Assembly (NCBI RefSeq): GCF_003258315.1
Contig: NZ_CP030032.1
Span: 3,350,501-3,414,500, forward strand
Length of the DNA: 64,000 nucleotides
DNA from: Bradymonas sediminis
GTDB taxonomy: Bacteria > Myxococcota_A > Bradymonadia > Bradymonadales > Bradymonadaceae
Reading direction: 5' to 3'
Shown here one piece after another: positions 1 through 8,801 of this stretch. The translations under genes were made by a program, and so were the position numbers. Each line of letters opens with the position of its first letter. Positions within the stretch are counted from its first letter, which is position 1. Under the pieces are notes generated by a model. It was not told the DNA's origin. It was given only the letters and a program-made list of their open reading frames with translations, and made no database searches.

Positions 1-965
1 TCCCGGCCGCCGTCTTCGGCATCATCGCCCTGGCCGGCGCCGATACCCTCTTTATCTGGTTGCATGAGAGCGCCGCGAACGACGCCATCATCGCCAAGAA
101 GAGCGGATTCCTCACCTTCGGCAATATGGCCTTCACCACCGTGGCGTCCTTCGTGGCGTGGATCGCGGTGGTCTGGGCAATGCGGCGCAACTCGGTGAAA
201 CAGGATGAGACCGGCGACCCGTCGCTGACCGACGCCAATAAAAAGCTCAGCGTGGCCTTCCTGGTCGTGTTCGTGCTCGGCTTCTCCTTCATGACCTGGT
301 TCTGGTTGATGTCGCTTGAGCCGCACTGGTTCAGTACGATGTACCAGGTGTACGCGTTCGCTGTGCTCTTCCAGGCTGGACTGGCGCTGATGGCCATCCT
401 TCTGCTGCACTTCAAAGAGAACGACTATTTCGGCGACTTCGTCCACAGCCGTCAGGTGCTGCTGGTGGGCCAATGGCTCTTCGCGTTCAGCGTCTTCTAC
501 GCCTATATCGCCTTCAGCCAGTTCCTGCTTATCTGGTACGCCAACATTCCTGAGGAAGCCGGCTGGTTCGTCCACCGCATCCAGGATAGCGGCGCAGGCT
601 GGACCTGGTTCATCATTCTGTTCGCGGGCAAGTTCATCATCCCCTTCTTCACCCTGCTGCCGCAGGAGAATAAGAAGAATCGTTTCAACGCCCTGCGCTA
701 TATCAGCTACCTGCTGATGTTCATGCTGCCCTTCGAAATCTGGTGGTGGGTCGCCTTCGTCCCGGTCGACCATCACATCCACATCGATGTGCCGTGGCTT
801 GAAGTCCTCATCGTTCTCGGCTTCGTGGGCGTATTCATCATCACCGTCGCCCGCAGCCTGGGCTCGGCGAATATCTTCCCCATCAAAGACCCGTTTTTGG
901 GCGAGTCGCTTGAGCACCATATGCACGGCGAGCTTCCCGAGCCGAAAGCCCAGACTCAGGCCTGA
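1..965 (+). CDS. actF: Alternative complex III membrane subunit ActF, 3' part
   Basis: The reading frame is already open at base 3, so this is the C-terminal part of a longer gene and the first ATG/TTG inside it is not the true start. About 320 residues are visible with roughly eight hydrophobic helices and short loops. Family knowledge: ActF is a quinol:cytochrome c oxidoreductase membrane subunit of about 400-460 residues. The visible pattern (WFSTMYQVY, a FSQFLLIWYANIPEE helix, then a VDHHIH loop) fits ActF. It sits just ahead of a multiheme cytochrome c and a cytochrome oxidase operon, the usual place for ACIII genes. The other ACIII subunits (actA-E) should lie left of the window. The main alternative is another ACIII polytopic subunit. 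Confidence 0.8.
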   Translation, partial: PAAVFGIIALAGADTLFIWLHESAANDAIIAKKSGFLTFGNMAFTTVASFVAWIAVVWAMRRNSVKQDETGDPSLTDANKKLSVAFLVVFVLGFSFMTWFWLMSLEPHWFSTMYQVYAFAVLFQAGLALMAILLLHFKENDYFGDFVHSRQVLLVGQWLFAFSVFYAYIAFSQFLLIWYANIPEEAGWFVHRIQDSGAGWTWFIILFAGKFIIPFFTLLPQENKKNRFNALRYISYLLMFMLPFEIWWWVAFVPVDHHIHIDVPWLEVLIVLGFVGVFIITVARSLGSANIFPIKDPFLGESLEHHMHGELPEPKAQTQA

Positions 966-1057
966 TACGAACTTGAAATGGTGCGCTCGCACAGGCACCT
1001 CTCACACATATTGAATCCGAAGCTGCGTTGGCACGCGCCCTGGTTAAAGTAAATATC

Positions 1058-2491
1058 ATGAAAGACCAAATACTTGCTAAAGTTCTAAAAGTTTCGCTCG
1101 CCGTGGGCTCGGTCTGCGTGTTGGCACCGTTTGTCAGCGCTCAGGGAATCGGCTCCACCGAGATGGACAATATGCTGGTGTCGACCCCGCAGCGCGTCGA
1201 GCGCGGCGCGGAGCTCTTCCAGCAAAACTGCAGCGTCTGTCACGGTAAGACTGGCGAAGGCATGGCCAATATCCAGCTCGCGGGAGCCGACGGCCGCACC
1301 TTCAACACAGCCGACTTCACCAAGGGTGAATATAATATCGCGAAGGGCCCGATTCAGGCCTATAACGTGATCACCTTCGGTCTCGAGGACGCCCTGGTCG
1401 GCGCCGACGTCGCCGCTGCTGAAGAACGCCTGGGCGGCAAAGTGCCCACCCACCCGACCTTCAACTTCCTGCAGTACCAGTCCCGCTGGGATATGGTTCA
1501 CTATATCCGCAGCCTCTCGCCGACCGCGGGCCGGATTGACCCGGAAGAGATCATTGCGAAGGCAAAAGATCGCGCCATCAACGGCGTTTGCGACGAGGAC
1601 ATCAAGTCCTCGCTCAACGAGAAGGTCACGCCCCAGGGCGACGAGCAACTCGCCACTGGCAAAGAGATCTTCAACGCCAACTGCGCCAGCTGCCACGGCC
1701 AGAACGGCAAGTCGGACAACCCGGTCGGCTCGAGCCTGATGCCCCCGGCGCGTAACTTCACTACCGAAGACCCCAAAGAGTGGACCAATCAACCGGTCAA
1801 CGCCCTGAGTGTCTTCGACGCGATCACCAACGGCGTGCCAGGCACCTCGATGGCATCCTACGCGAACCTCGGTGAGGACGAGCGCTGGGCCCTGACCCAA
1901 TACGTGCTGAACTGGGTCCCCGACAGCGTCAAGGTCGACGCGACCGAGGCGCAGATCGTCGCCGCGTGTCGTAGCTTGAGCGCCCCGGAAGCCCCGGAGC
2001 CCATCTCGATCGACGTCGCCATGCGCGCGCTGATCAAAGACCAGGCCGAGCAGCGCGCGGTGCGCCACGCTCAATACGGAGCGGTCGAATTGCAGGCCGG
2101 CGCGGACGCCAAGTCGGGCGCCCTCACCTTCATGCAGAGCTGCGCAAGCTGCCACGGTAACTCGGGCTCGGGTGCCGCCACCGGCCCGCTCGGCGCACAA
2201 CCGCCCTACTTCTACCTGACCACCGACCGGCTCAGCCCGGCGGCCGCAGGTGGAACCACCGCGGACTTCGCCCGACGTTCCTACGCCGGCGCCCACGCAA
2301 CGCTCGCCGGCATGAGCTCGGCGGCCACGCTGAGCAAAGCCGAGTGGAGCAACCTGCAGGCCTACGTCGCATCCTTCGACGGCGACGTCGAGATCAAGGT
2401 CGCCGCCCCCAAGGTTGACCCCGAAGCGGTCACCACGCAAGGCGAAGTCGCCCCCGAAGGCGAGGCGGCTCCCGAAGCCGAGACCGAATAA
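1058..2491 (+). CDS. Secreted triheme cytochrome c, probably ACIII-associated
   Basis: 477 residues. I chose ATG 1058 over the upstream TTG 1028 because it begins a clean signal peptide (MKDQILAKVLKVSLAVG, cleavage near VSAQ). Three CxxCH heme sites are visible: CSVCH at about residue 58, CASCH at about 209 and CASCH at about 362, each opening a class I cytochrome c domain. The C-terminus is an acidic Pro/Glu/Ala tail. It follows actF by 92 bases and precedes coxB, so it probably passes electrons from alternative complex III to the caa3 oxidase in the periplasm. The ActE subunit known from Rhodothermus-type ACIII carries one heme, so three hemes would be an expanded version if this is ActE. 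It could also be a separate soluble carrier. Confidence 0.8.
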   Translation: MKDQILAKVLKVSLAVGSVCVLAPFVSAQGIGSTEMDNMLVSTPQRVERGAELFQQNCSVCHGKTGEGMANIQLAGADGRTFNTADFTKGEYNIAKGPIQAYNVITFGLEDALVGADVAAAEERLGGKVPTHPTFNFLQYQSRWDMVHYIRSLSPTAGRIDPEEIIAKAKDRAINGVCDEDIKSSLNEKVTPQGDEQLATGKEIFNANCASCHGQNGKSDNPVGSSLMPPARNFTTEDPKEWTNQPVNALSVFDAITNGVPGTSMASYANLGEDERWALTQYVLNWVPDSVKVDATEAQIVAACRSLSAPEAPEPISIDVAMRALIKDQAEQRAVRHAQYGAVELQAGADAKSGALTFMQSCASCHGNSGSGAATGPLGAQPPYFYLTTDRLSPAAAGGTTADFARRSYAGAHATLAGMSSAATLSKAEWSNLQAYVASFDGDVEIKVAAPKVDPEAVTTQGEVAPEGEAAPEAETE

Positions 2492-2828
2492 TCTAATATC
2501 AACACGCTGGCTTCTCTCGGGAGCCAGCGTGTTGAGCGTAAGCGCTGATAAAAATTGCGAAACCACCCGATCGGAGCCCCCTATAGTTCGTGCATAATTT
2601 GCATTAGCGTCTTTTAAATTTTGCCGAATGTCATAGCGGAAGCATAAACAACCTCGATTCAGGCTAATTATCTGGTTCGGGGTTGACTTTTTTGCGCATA
2701 TTCCGCACGGTCATGACGCAGATCATGGCATTTTTATTTTGTTAAATAACGCATATCGACACCGCGGCCCCACCTCGCGTTTTGACGAGGTTATTAGCCG
2801 CATTACCATGTCTAAATAGAAGAATATA
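2492..2828. other. Intergenic region between triheme cytochrome c and coxB
   Basis: 337 bases without a gene. The first part holds a strong hairpin (listed separately). The rest is clearly more AT-rich than the flanking genes and probably carries the coxB promoter. A TTGACT hexamer lies at 2683-2688, but I see no well-spaced -10 partner. An inverted repeat CATGA-N6-TCATG lies at 2712-2727 and could be an operator. No assignment to a known regulator is possible. Confidence 0.4.
2500..2534 (+). terminator. Hairpin terminator after the cytochrome c gene
   Basis: A perfect 13-bp stem (arms 2500-2512 and 2522-2534) starts 8 bases after the stop codon. No U-tract follows, so it may be an RNA-stabilising or partial terminator rather than a classical intrinsic one. 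It separates the ACIII part from the cox operon. Confidence 0.6.
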
Positions 2829-4496
2829 ATGAGCATCCATACCAACTCGAAACGCCCTTTTAAGCTTCTAATCCCCGCGCTTGTTGTTCTGACGGCGATT
2901 CTCGTGCCGATGACCGCGCTCGCGATCCCCGGCTCCGGCGAGTATATCGGTATCCACTCCGGTAGTGGCCGTTTGATCAACGAGCTGTATCGCGATGTGT
3001 TCATGGCGTGCCTGCTGATTATGGTGATCGTTGAGGGTCTCCTCATCTTCTCCATTCTCAAATTCCGTCGTCGCAACGACGACGAGCAGCCGTACCAGAA
3101 CCACGGCAATATGAAGTTGGAGTTGGGATGGACCCTGGCGGTTATCGTCCTGCAGATCTATCTGGGCTTCACCACCATCAGCGTCATGTACGACACCGAG
3201 GTTCTGCCCGAGAAGTCGATGACGGTTGAAGCGGTCGCTCGCCAATGGGCATGGGACTTCAAATATCCGGAGCAAGGCGGCATCGTCAGCCCGGACCTCA
3301 TCATCCCGGCGAACACCAACATCACGCTGGAAGTCACGTCCAAAGACGTCATCCACGCGCTGTTCATCCCCGAGATGGGCGTCAAGATCGACGCCGTTCC
3401 GGGACGCAAGAACTACTATTGGTTCAACGCGGACGGTAAATTCAAGCAGCTGCCGAACTCGGGTCGCGACACCCAAGAGGCGAGCTCGCGGGTCTACCCC
3501 ACCACGCGCAGTGGTTGGTGGCAGGGCCTGAAAGACCGTTTCAGCATGAACGAGAACACCTTCTATAGCCCGGCCGCCGGCTCGACCCTTGAGCGTCAGG
3601 TGACCTACCTGGCCGGTCGCCCCGACACCGACTCCCCCTACACTCAATACTCGGGCACCGAGTACCGCGGCATGTGCGCGGAGACCTGCGGTAAAGACCA
3701 CTGGAATATGTATTTCCGTATGGTCGCCATGACCCAGTCGAGCTTCGAGCAGTGGGTCGACGACGTGAAGACCGGCGCCAACAAAGGCGAAGTCGACGGC
3801 GCTCAGCTCTATAGTCAGAGCTGTGTTTCCTGCCACGGCGACAACGGCAAGGGTACCCCGGGCACCTTCCCGCCGCTGGCCGGCACCGAGCTGACCAACG
3901 AAGACAGCGAAGACGCCAAGAAGAAGCACGTCTCCATCGTCCTCAACGGCCTCGACGAAGCAGTCGTCGTCCAGGGCGTCACCTACGGTCTGGGTCAGAT
4001 GAAGACCCAGAACTTCGGCGCCAAGTTCAACGACGAAGAGCTCGCCGCGGTCGTCAACCACGAGCGTACCAGCTGGGGCAACAAAGGCGGCACGGTGGAC
4101 GCTGAGTTCGTCGCGTCAATCCGCGACGAGTTGGGCCTGCCGGCCTTCCCCGCCGGTGGTGCCGAGCCGGTCTCCGACGACGAGCTGATGGCGGTCGGCC
4201 AAACGGTCTACGCTTCCTGCGTGAGCTGCCACGGACAGGACGGAAAAGGTCTCGAGAGTGCCCCTGGCTTCACCGGAAACAAGATCGCGATGAACGACCT
4301 CGAGGCGGCCGTCAAGGCGCTCGACAACGGGCTCGACACCCAGGACTGGTCCGGCGTCCAGCCGGCCATGGGTAAGGGCATGAGCGACAAGCAGGTCGCC
4401 GGTGTGCTCACCTATATTCGCAAGTCGTTTGGCAACGAAGGCGACGCTGTACAGCCCGCTGAAGTCACCACGATTCGTGAAGCAGCCAATAAATAA
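2829..4496 (+). CDS. coxB: Cytochrome c oxidase subunit II with two fused cytochrome c domains (caa3 type)
   Basis: 555 residues. N-terminal signal/anchor (about 12-32), two transmembrane helices (about 55-77 and 101-121), then the cupredoxin domain. The CuA ligands are present: His176, and the CAETCGKDHWNM loop giving Cys283, Cys287, His291 and Met294. Two cytochrome c domains follow, with CVSCH sites at about 332-336 and 464-468. Known role: it accepts electrons from cytochrome c or ACIII at the fused hemes, passes them to CuA and then to CoxA. Odd: about 70 residues (roughly 203-275) sit between the strand after VPGR and the CuA loop, where classical CoxB has only some ten residues. Most caa3 enzymes carry one C-terminal heme domain, so two is an expansion. 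First gene of the cox operon. Confidence 0.96.
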   Translation: MSIHTNSKRPFKLLIPALVVLTAILVPMTALAIPGSGEYIGIHSGSGRLINELYRDVFMACLLIMVIVEGLLIFSILKFRRRNDDEQPYQNHGNMKLELGWTLAVIVLQIYLGFTTISVMYDTEVLPEKSMTVEAVARQWAWDFKYPEQGGIVSPDLIIPANTNITLEVTSKDVIHALFIPEMGVKIDAVPGRKNYYWFNADGKFKQLPNSGRDTQEASSRVYPTTRSGWWQGLKDRFSMNENTFYSPAAGSTLERQVTYLAGRPDTDSPYTQYSGTEYRGMCAETCGKDHWNMYFRMVAMTQSSFEQWVDDVKTGANKGEVDGAQLYSQSCVSCHGDNGKGTPGTFPPLAGTELTNEDSEDAKKKHVSIVLNGLDEAVVVQGVTYGLGQMKTQNFGAKFNDEELAAVVNHERTSWGNKGGTVDAEFVASIRDELGLPAFPAGGAEPVSDDELMAVGQTVYASCVSCHGQDGKGLESAPGFTGNKIAMNDLEAAVKALDNGLDTQDWSGVQPAMGKGMSDKQVAGVLTYIRKSFGNEGDAVQPAEVTTIREAANK

Positions 4497-4581
4497 TCGC
4501 GCTGCATTCTAAACAGTCATTATTGCGTCTTATCGCAGTTATATTTTCTGAAGTACTCGACGAAACGAAGAGCCGAACGAT

Positions 4582-6267
4582 ATGTCTACTGAAACCAAAT
4601 ACGGTTATCTCGCGCCGCTGACTGAAAAGTCGCGCAAATCCGCAGTCCATTACGCCAAAGAGTGGTTCGGCAGCACGGACGCAAAACGCATCGGCGTGAT
4701 GTATGTAATTTTCGCGTTGTTTATGGGCGCGCTTGGAGCGCTGCTGTCTGTCTTCATCCGCGCGGAGCTGCTCCACGCGGGGCCGGACTTCATGGGACCG
4801 GATTTCTACTCCACCCTGCCCGGCATGCACGCCTCATTGATGATCTTCTTTTTCGTCATCCCGATTTATACCGGCCTGGGTAACTTCATCATCCCGATTC
4901 AGATCGGCGCGCCCGATATGGCGTTCCCCAAGCTAAACCTGGTGGCGTTCTGGATCCTGCCGGCCTCCGGCATGATGCTGTTGAGCTCGTATGTGTTCAA
5001 CGCGCCCGGCTTCGGTTGGACTGCGTACCCGCCGATCTCGACCTCGGCCTTCTCGCCGTCGATCGGCGCGGACCTGTGGAACGTCTCCGTCATCCTCGCC
5101 GGCGTGAGCTCGACGATGGCGGCGGTCAACTTCCTTGCGACCATCTTCAATATGCGTTGCAAGAATATGTCGTTCTTCCAGCTCTCGCTTTTCACCTGGG
5201 CTATCATCGTCACCAGCCTGCTCATCCTTGCGGCGACGCCGGTGCTCTCCAGCGCGCTCATCATGCTGCAGCTTGAGCGTACCTTCCCGGGCGCGTTCCA
5301 CTTCTTTAGCCCGGCTCAGGGCGGAGACCCGATTCTGTACCAGCATCTGTTCTGGTTCTATTCGCACCCCGCTGTTTATATCATGATTCTGCCCGGCTTC
5401 GGCATCATCTCCGAAGTGCTTCCGACCTTCTCGCGCAAGCCCATCTTCGGCTACTCCGTGATGACCTGGTCGCTGGTCGCCATCTCCGTGCTCGGCTTCC
5501 TGGTGTGGGCACATCATATGTTCACCACGGGCATCGCCCTGCGCGTGCGCGTCGGCTTCATGTTCCTGTCGATGATTATCGCGGTGCCCACCGGCATCAA
5601 GATCTTCAGTTGGCTGGCCACGATTTGGAACGGCAGCCTTAAATTTGACACCCCGATGCTCTTTGGTCTTGGCTTCCTGTCGATGTTCACCCTCGGCGGC
5701 CTCTCCGGCGTCGTCATCGCCGCCGTGCCGATCGATATCCAGCTGCATGACACCTATTATATCGTCGCCCACATCCACTACGTCCTGGTGGCTGGCTCGG
5801 TCATGACGATCTTCGCGGGTCTGTACTATTGGTTCCCGAAGCTTACCGGCAAAACCTACCACGAGACCCTGGGCAAAGTTCACTTCTGGGGCACCGCGAT
5901 CTTCATCAACGTGACCTTCTTCGGCATGCACTACCTCGGCATGAAGGGAATGCCGCGTCGCTATTTCGACTATGACCCGCAGTTCGAGGCCCTCAACTTC
6001 ATCTCGAGCATCGGCGCGTTCGCCCTGGTCGCGATTCAGTTCGTCTGGCTCTTCAATATGCTTTGGAGCCTGAAATACGGCAAAGTCGTGGGCCGCAACC
6101 CCTGGAAAGATGGCACCAACCTGGAGTGGTACACCACCTCGCCGCCCCAGCACCATAACTTCCCCGAGGCGCCGGTCTGGACCCCCATTGACCGCAGCCA
6201 CGGCCACAACACGGGCGGCCCCAAGCGCGACGCAGACCAACTCACTGAACCGCTTCCCGCTGAGTAA
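4582..6267 (+). CDS. coxA: Cytochrome c oxidase subunit I, A2-type heme-copper oxidase
   Basis: 561 residues with about twelve transmembrane helices. Ligands seen: low-spin heme a His83 (MHASLMIFF) and His399, heme a3 His397 (VAHIHY), CuB His262, His311 and His312 (WAHHMFTTG), and the His-Tyr pair partner Tyr266. The D-channel glutamate of the HPEVY motif is replaced by Ala264 and preceded by Tyr260-Ser261 (YSHPAVY). That is the established signature of type A2 oxidases such as the Rhodothermus and Thermus caa3 enzymes. It reduces O2 to water and pumps protons at the cytoplasmic membrane. It is in tandem with coxB (85-base gap) and coxC. Confidence 0.97.
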   Translation: MSTETKYGYLAPLTEKSRKSAVHYAKEWFGSTDAKRIGVMYVIFALFMGALGALLSVFIRAELLHAGPDFMGPDFYSTLPGMHASLMIFFFVIPIYTGLGNFIIPIQIGAPDMAFPKLNLVAFWILPASGMMLLSSYVFNAPGFGWTAYPPISTSAFSPSIGADLWNVSVILAGVSSTMAAVNFLATIFNMRCKNMSFFQLSLFTWAIIVTSLLILAATPVLSSALIMLQLERTFPGAFHFFSPAQGGDPILYQHLFWFYSHPAVYIMILPGFGIISEVLPTFSRKPIFGYSVMTWSLVAISVLGFLVWAHHMFTTGIALRVRVGFMFLSMIIAVPTGIKIFSWLATIWNGSLKFDTPMLFGLGFLSMFTLGGLSGVVIAAVPIDIQLHDTYYIVAHIHYVLVAGSVMTIFAGLYYWFPKLTGKTYHETLGKVHFWGTAIFINVTFFGMHYLGMKGMPRRYFDYDPQFEALNFISSIGAFALVAIQFVWLFNMLWSLKYGKVVGRNPWKDGTNLEWYTTSPPQHHNFPEAPVWTPIDRSHGHNTGGPKRDADQLTEPLPAE

Positions 6268-6275
6268 TTATTGTC

Positions 6276-6306
6276 TCCCGCGCGCTTCAACCAACGGCGC
6301 GCGGGA
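6276..6306 (+). terminator. Hairpin between coxA and coxC
   Basis: Perfect 10-bp GC-rich stem (arms 6276-6285 and 6297-6306) just after the coxA stop. No U-tract follows, so it more likely protects or processes the coxBA message than ends it. Confidence 0.45.
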
Positions 6307-6385
6307 TGTCGACCCAATCGAATTGTTTATAATAGCCTGACGCAATTTTTAGGGCGCAGGCAAAGACGAACACAGGTTTTTGAAT

Positions 6386-7027
6386 ATGGCAACGCAACAA
6401 GTCGCAGAGTCTGTTAGCGACGTCGACGTCAGCGGCGAGTCTCTCGGAATTACAAACGGAAAGATTGGACTGTGGACCTTTTTGCTCATGGACGCCATGA
6501 CCTTCGCAGGGTTCCTGGCAGGTTACGCGCGACTGCGCTGGACCCCCGACAGCAACTGGCCCAACCCGTTTGAGACCTTCGGTGTCACCGGCATCCAGCT
6601 CACCGCCTTTAATACCTTCGTGCTCATTTGCAGTAGCGTCTCGATGGTCCACGTGCTCTCCGAGACCATTCGGGGCGACCTGGAGCGCGCGCGCAAATGG
6701 ATGGTCGTGACCATCGTCGGCGGCTTGATCTTCCTGGGCATCCAGGGCTTCGAGTGGACCCACCTCATCCTTGAGAAATGGCCCTACCTGGTCGGCGGCG
6801 GCGCGGTTGATTATAACCTGAACTTCGCGGGCACCTTCCTGAGCCTCACCGGCTTCCACGGCGCTCACGTTGCCATCGGCGTGATGTATAATATCATCAT
6901 CTATCTGGGGCTTCGCCGCGGAAAGATTACCCAGGAGAACTCCTCCTTGATCGAGCTGGCGGGCCTTTATTGGCACTTCGTCGACCTGGTCTGGATTCTG
7001 GTCTTCACCTTTGTTTATCTCATCTGA
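6386..7027 (+). CDS. coxC: Cytochrome c oxidase subunit III
   Basis: 213 residues. I chose ATG 6386 rather than TTG 6380 two codons upstream. Five transmembrane helices are visible. Family motifs are the GLWTFLLMDAMTF first helix, the GFEWTHL loop, GFHGAHVAIG, and the C-terminal YWHFVDLVWILVFTFVYLI helix found at the end of nearly all CoxC proteins. It has the short five-helix form rather than the seven-helix mitochondrial form. It supports proton uptake and stability of CoxA. It belongs to the coxBAC-subunit IV operon. Confidence 0.95.
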   Translation: MATQQVAESVSDVDVSGESLGITNGKIGLWTFLLMDAMTFAGFLAGYARLRWTPDSNWPNPFETFGVTGIQLTAFNTFVLICSSVSMVHVLSETIRGDLERARKWMVVTIVGGLIFLGIQGFEWTHLILEKWPYLVGGGAVDYNLNFAGTFLSLTGFHGAHVAIGVMYNIIIYLGLRRGKITQENSSLIELAGLYWHFVDLVWILVFTFVYLI

Positions 7028-7163
7028 CCGGCCGCCTCGCCGCCCGATGAGCGACGTCCTTCGCGTCCGGTGGACGCGCTGAAATTCAAACTAATCTGGC
7101 GATTGTGCCGCGCGCAGCACCCAATAAGCGCTCAATCGCCCGAAACGCTAGATAGAAGATACG

Positions 7164-7514
7164 ATGCAAACACTCGAAGAAGTTGAACAAAAGAATTGGC
7201 TCGGCATCTCCTGGCTCAAATCCGACTATATGTGGGTATGGGTTGCGCTCTTGGTCCTGACGCTGCTCGAGGTCATCGTGCCCGAGCCCGAGCTCATCGG
7301 TCTGGGTTCGTTCCCCGGGTTCATGGGCATCATGGAGCCACGCACCTTTCAGGTCGTGTCGCTGATTGGCCTGGCGGTCATCAAGACCTTCCTGGTCGCC
7401 TGGTATTATATGCATCTTATCAGCGAGCGCCCGCTGATTGTCTTGATCGCCGCGGCCCCGTTTGTCTTCGCGACCTTCCTGACCATCGGCATGTTCCCGT
7501 GGGGACCGGGCTGA
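7164..7514 (+). CDS. Cytochrome c oxidase subunit IV-like membrane protein
   Basis: 116 residues with three hydrophobic helices (about 24-38, 62-85 and 90-108) and the VIKTFLVAWYYMHL segment typical of the prokaryotic cytochrome c oxidase subunit IV family (CtaF/CoxD/CyoD superfamily). It lies last in the cox structural operon and is followed by a clear terminator. It is probably an accessory oxidase subunit; the family name rests on the motif and the position. Confidence 0.85.
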   Translation: MQTLEEVEQKNWLGISWLKSDYMWVWVALLVLTLLEVIVPEPELIGLGSFPGFMGIMEPRTFQVVSLIGLAVIKTFLVAWYYMHLISERPLIVLIAAAPFVFATFLTIGMFPWGPG

Positions 7515-7532
7515 GCATCTTAGATTAGCATC

Positions 7533-7563
7533 AGGCCGGCTCTGCACGCAGAGCCGGCCTTTT
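7533..7563 (+). terminator. Rho-independent terminator of the cox structural operon
   Basis: Perfect 11-bp GC-rich stem (arms 7533-7543 and 7550-7560) with a 6-base loop, followed by a short T run. It lies 18 bases after the subunit IV stop codon. Confidence 0.85.
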
Positions 7564-7674
7564 GCGTATCTTATACCCGACTGCTTTTGCCTCGACGCCC
7601 TGCCGAATTCACCCGCTTGCTCCCTGTCTTTGGGACCCGAACGCCAAGCGCCTCCAGCACCCGAGACCCCTGAA

Positions 7675-8700
7675 ATGGGCACTCCCGCCGCCGAACCTTC
7701 GCCTTCGAATTCAACCCGACAACGCATCAGTGATTATTATCACTTGATGAAACCGGGCATCTTGCGCCTGCTGGTGATCACCGCGTCCTGCACGATGCTG
7801 GTCGCCGCGCGCGGCATGCCCGACGGGTGGCTCTTCTTGTGGACCATCATCGGCAGCATCCTGGTCTGCGCGAGCGCGAATGTCTGCAATATGGTGTGGG
7901 ACCGCGATATCGACCCGATGATGCGGCGCACCAAGAATCGCCCGATCCCGCAGGGACGCGTGTCGGCGCGAAGCGCGACGATCTTCGCCGCCCTGCTCGG
8001 CCTGTCGGGCGTCGCAGTCCTCGCCGTGCTGGTGAATCCTCTGGCGGCGCTAATGGGCTTTCTGGGGCATATCTACTATTCGGTCATCTATACGATGTGG
8101 CTCAAGCGCAGTACGCCGCATAATATCGTCATCGGCGGCGGCGCCGGCGCGTTCCCCGCCCTGATCGGGTGGACCGCGGTCACCGGCAGCCTGAGCTGGA
8201 CCGCCTGGATCATCTTCGCCATCGTATTCCTGTGGACGCCGCCGCATTTCTGGGCGCTCGCGCTGTACAAAGACATCGACTACGACAAGGCCAATATCCC
8301 GATGATGCCAGTGGTGCGCGGCGAGCACACCACGAAGCTGCAGATGCTTTTGTACACGCTGGTGCTTATCGGCATGACGACCCTGCTGGCGGTCGTCGGC
8401 ATGATGGGCATCATCTACCTGGTCGCCTCGGTCCTGCTTGGCGCGGGCTTCGCCTATTGCTGTGTGCGTTGCGCTTTCGACGACACCGACCGCTGGGCCA
8501 AGCGCACCTTCGCCTATTCCATCGTGTATCTTGGCCTGCTCTTTGGGGCGATGTCGGCCGACAGCCTCTACACCAAGCACTTCACCCAGACGCGCCATAT
8601 CGCCGACCAGATGAATCGGGAGTCGGTCATATTCCTGGGATATACCCCCAACCCGGAGTCTTCGGGCTTGAATTTGCCGACGAACGTGGGTACCCCCTAA
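7675..8700 (+). CDS. ctaB: Protoheme IX farnesyltransferase (heme O synthase)
   Basis: 341 residues from ATG 7675; a TTG at 7630 would add 15 Pro-rich residues of unclear reality. Nine hydrophobic helices of the UbiA superfamily are visible. The first Asp-rich prenyl-binding motif lies in NMVWDRDIDPMMRRT followed by NRPIPQG, and the second polar loop is YKDIDYDKANIPMMPVV. The enzyme adds a farnesyl group to heme b to give heme o, the precursor of heme a needed by CoxA. It begins an assembly block of ctaB, ctaG, a small membrane protein and surf1. Confidence 0.95.
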   Translation: MGTPAAEPSPSNSTRQRISDYYHLMKPGILRLLVITASCTMLVAARGMPDGWLFLWTIIGSILVCASANVCNMVWDRDIDPMMRRTKNRPIPQGRVSARSATIFAALLGLSGVAVLAVLVNPLAALMGFLGHIYYSVIYTMWLKRSTPHNIVIGGGAGAFPALIGWTAVTGSLSWTAWIIFAIVFLWTPPHFWALALYKDIDYDKANIPMMPVVRGEHTTKLQMLLYTLVLIGMTTLLAVVGMMGIIYLVASVLLGAGFAYCCVRCAFDDTDRWAKRTFAYSIVYLGLLFGAMSADSLYTKHFTQTRHIADQMNRESVIFLGYTPNPESSGLNLPTNVGTP

Positions 8701-8801
8701 TCGCGTCGAACTTTGCTGACGCCTCGCATATTGACCGCACCGACGAGCGCACACTTTTTAATTTGTTGCGTGCTGCTCCTTTCATTCCTTCGGAGTTCGC
8801 G

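Noticed and set aside
1085-2566. Long minus-strand open frame (493 codons) opposite the triheme cytochrome c
   Set aside because: The plus strand encodes three CxxCH domains and a signal peptide. The minus frame has Val/Gly/Arg-rich shadow composition.
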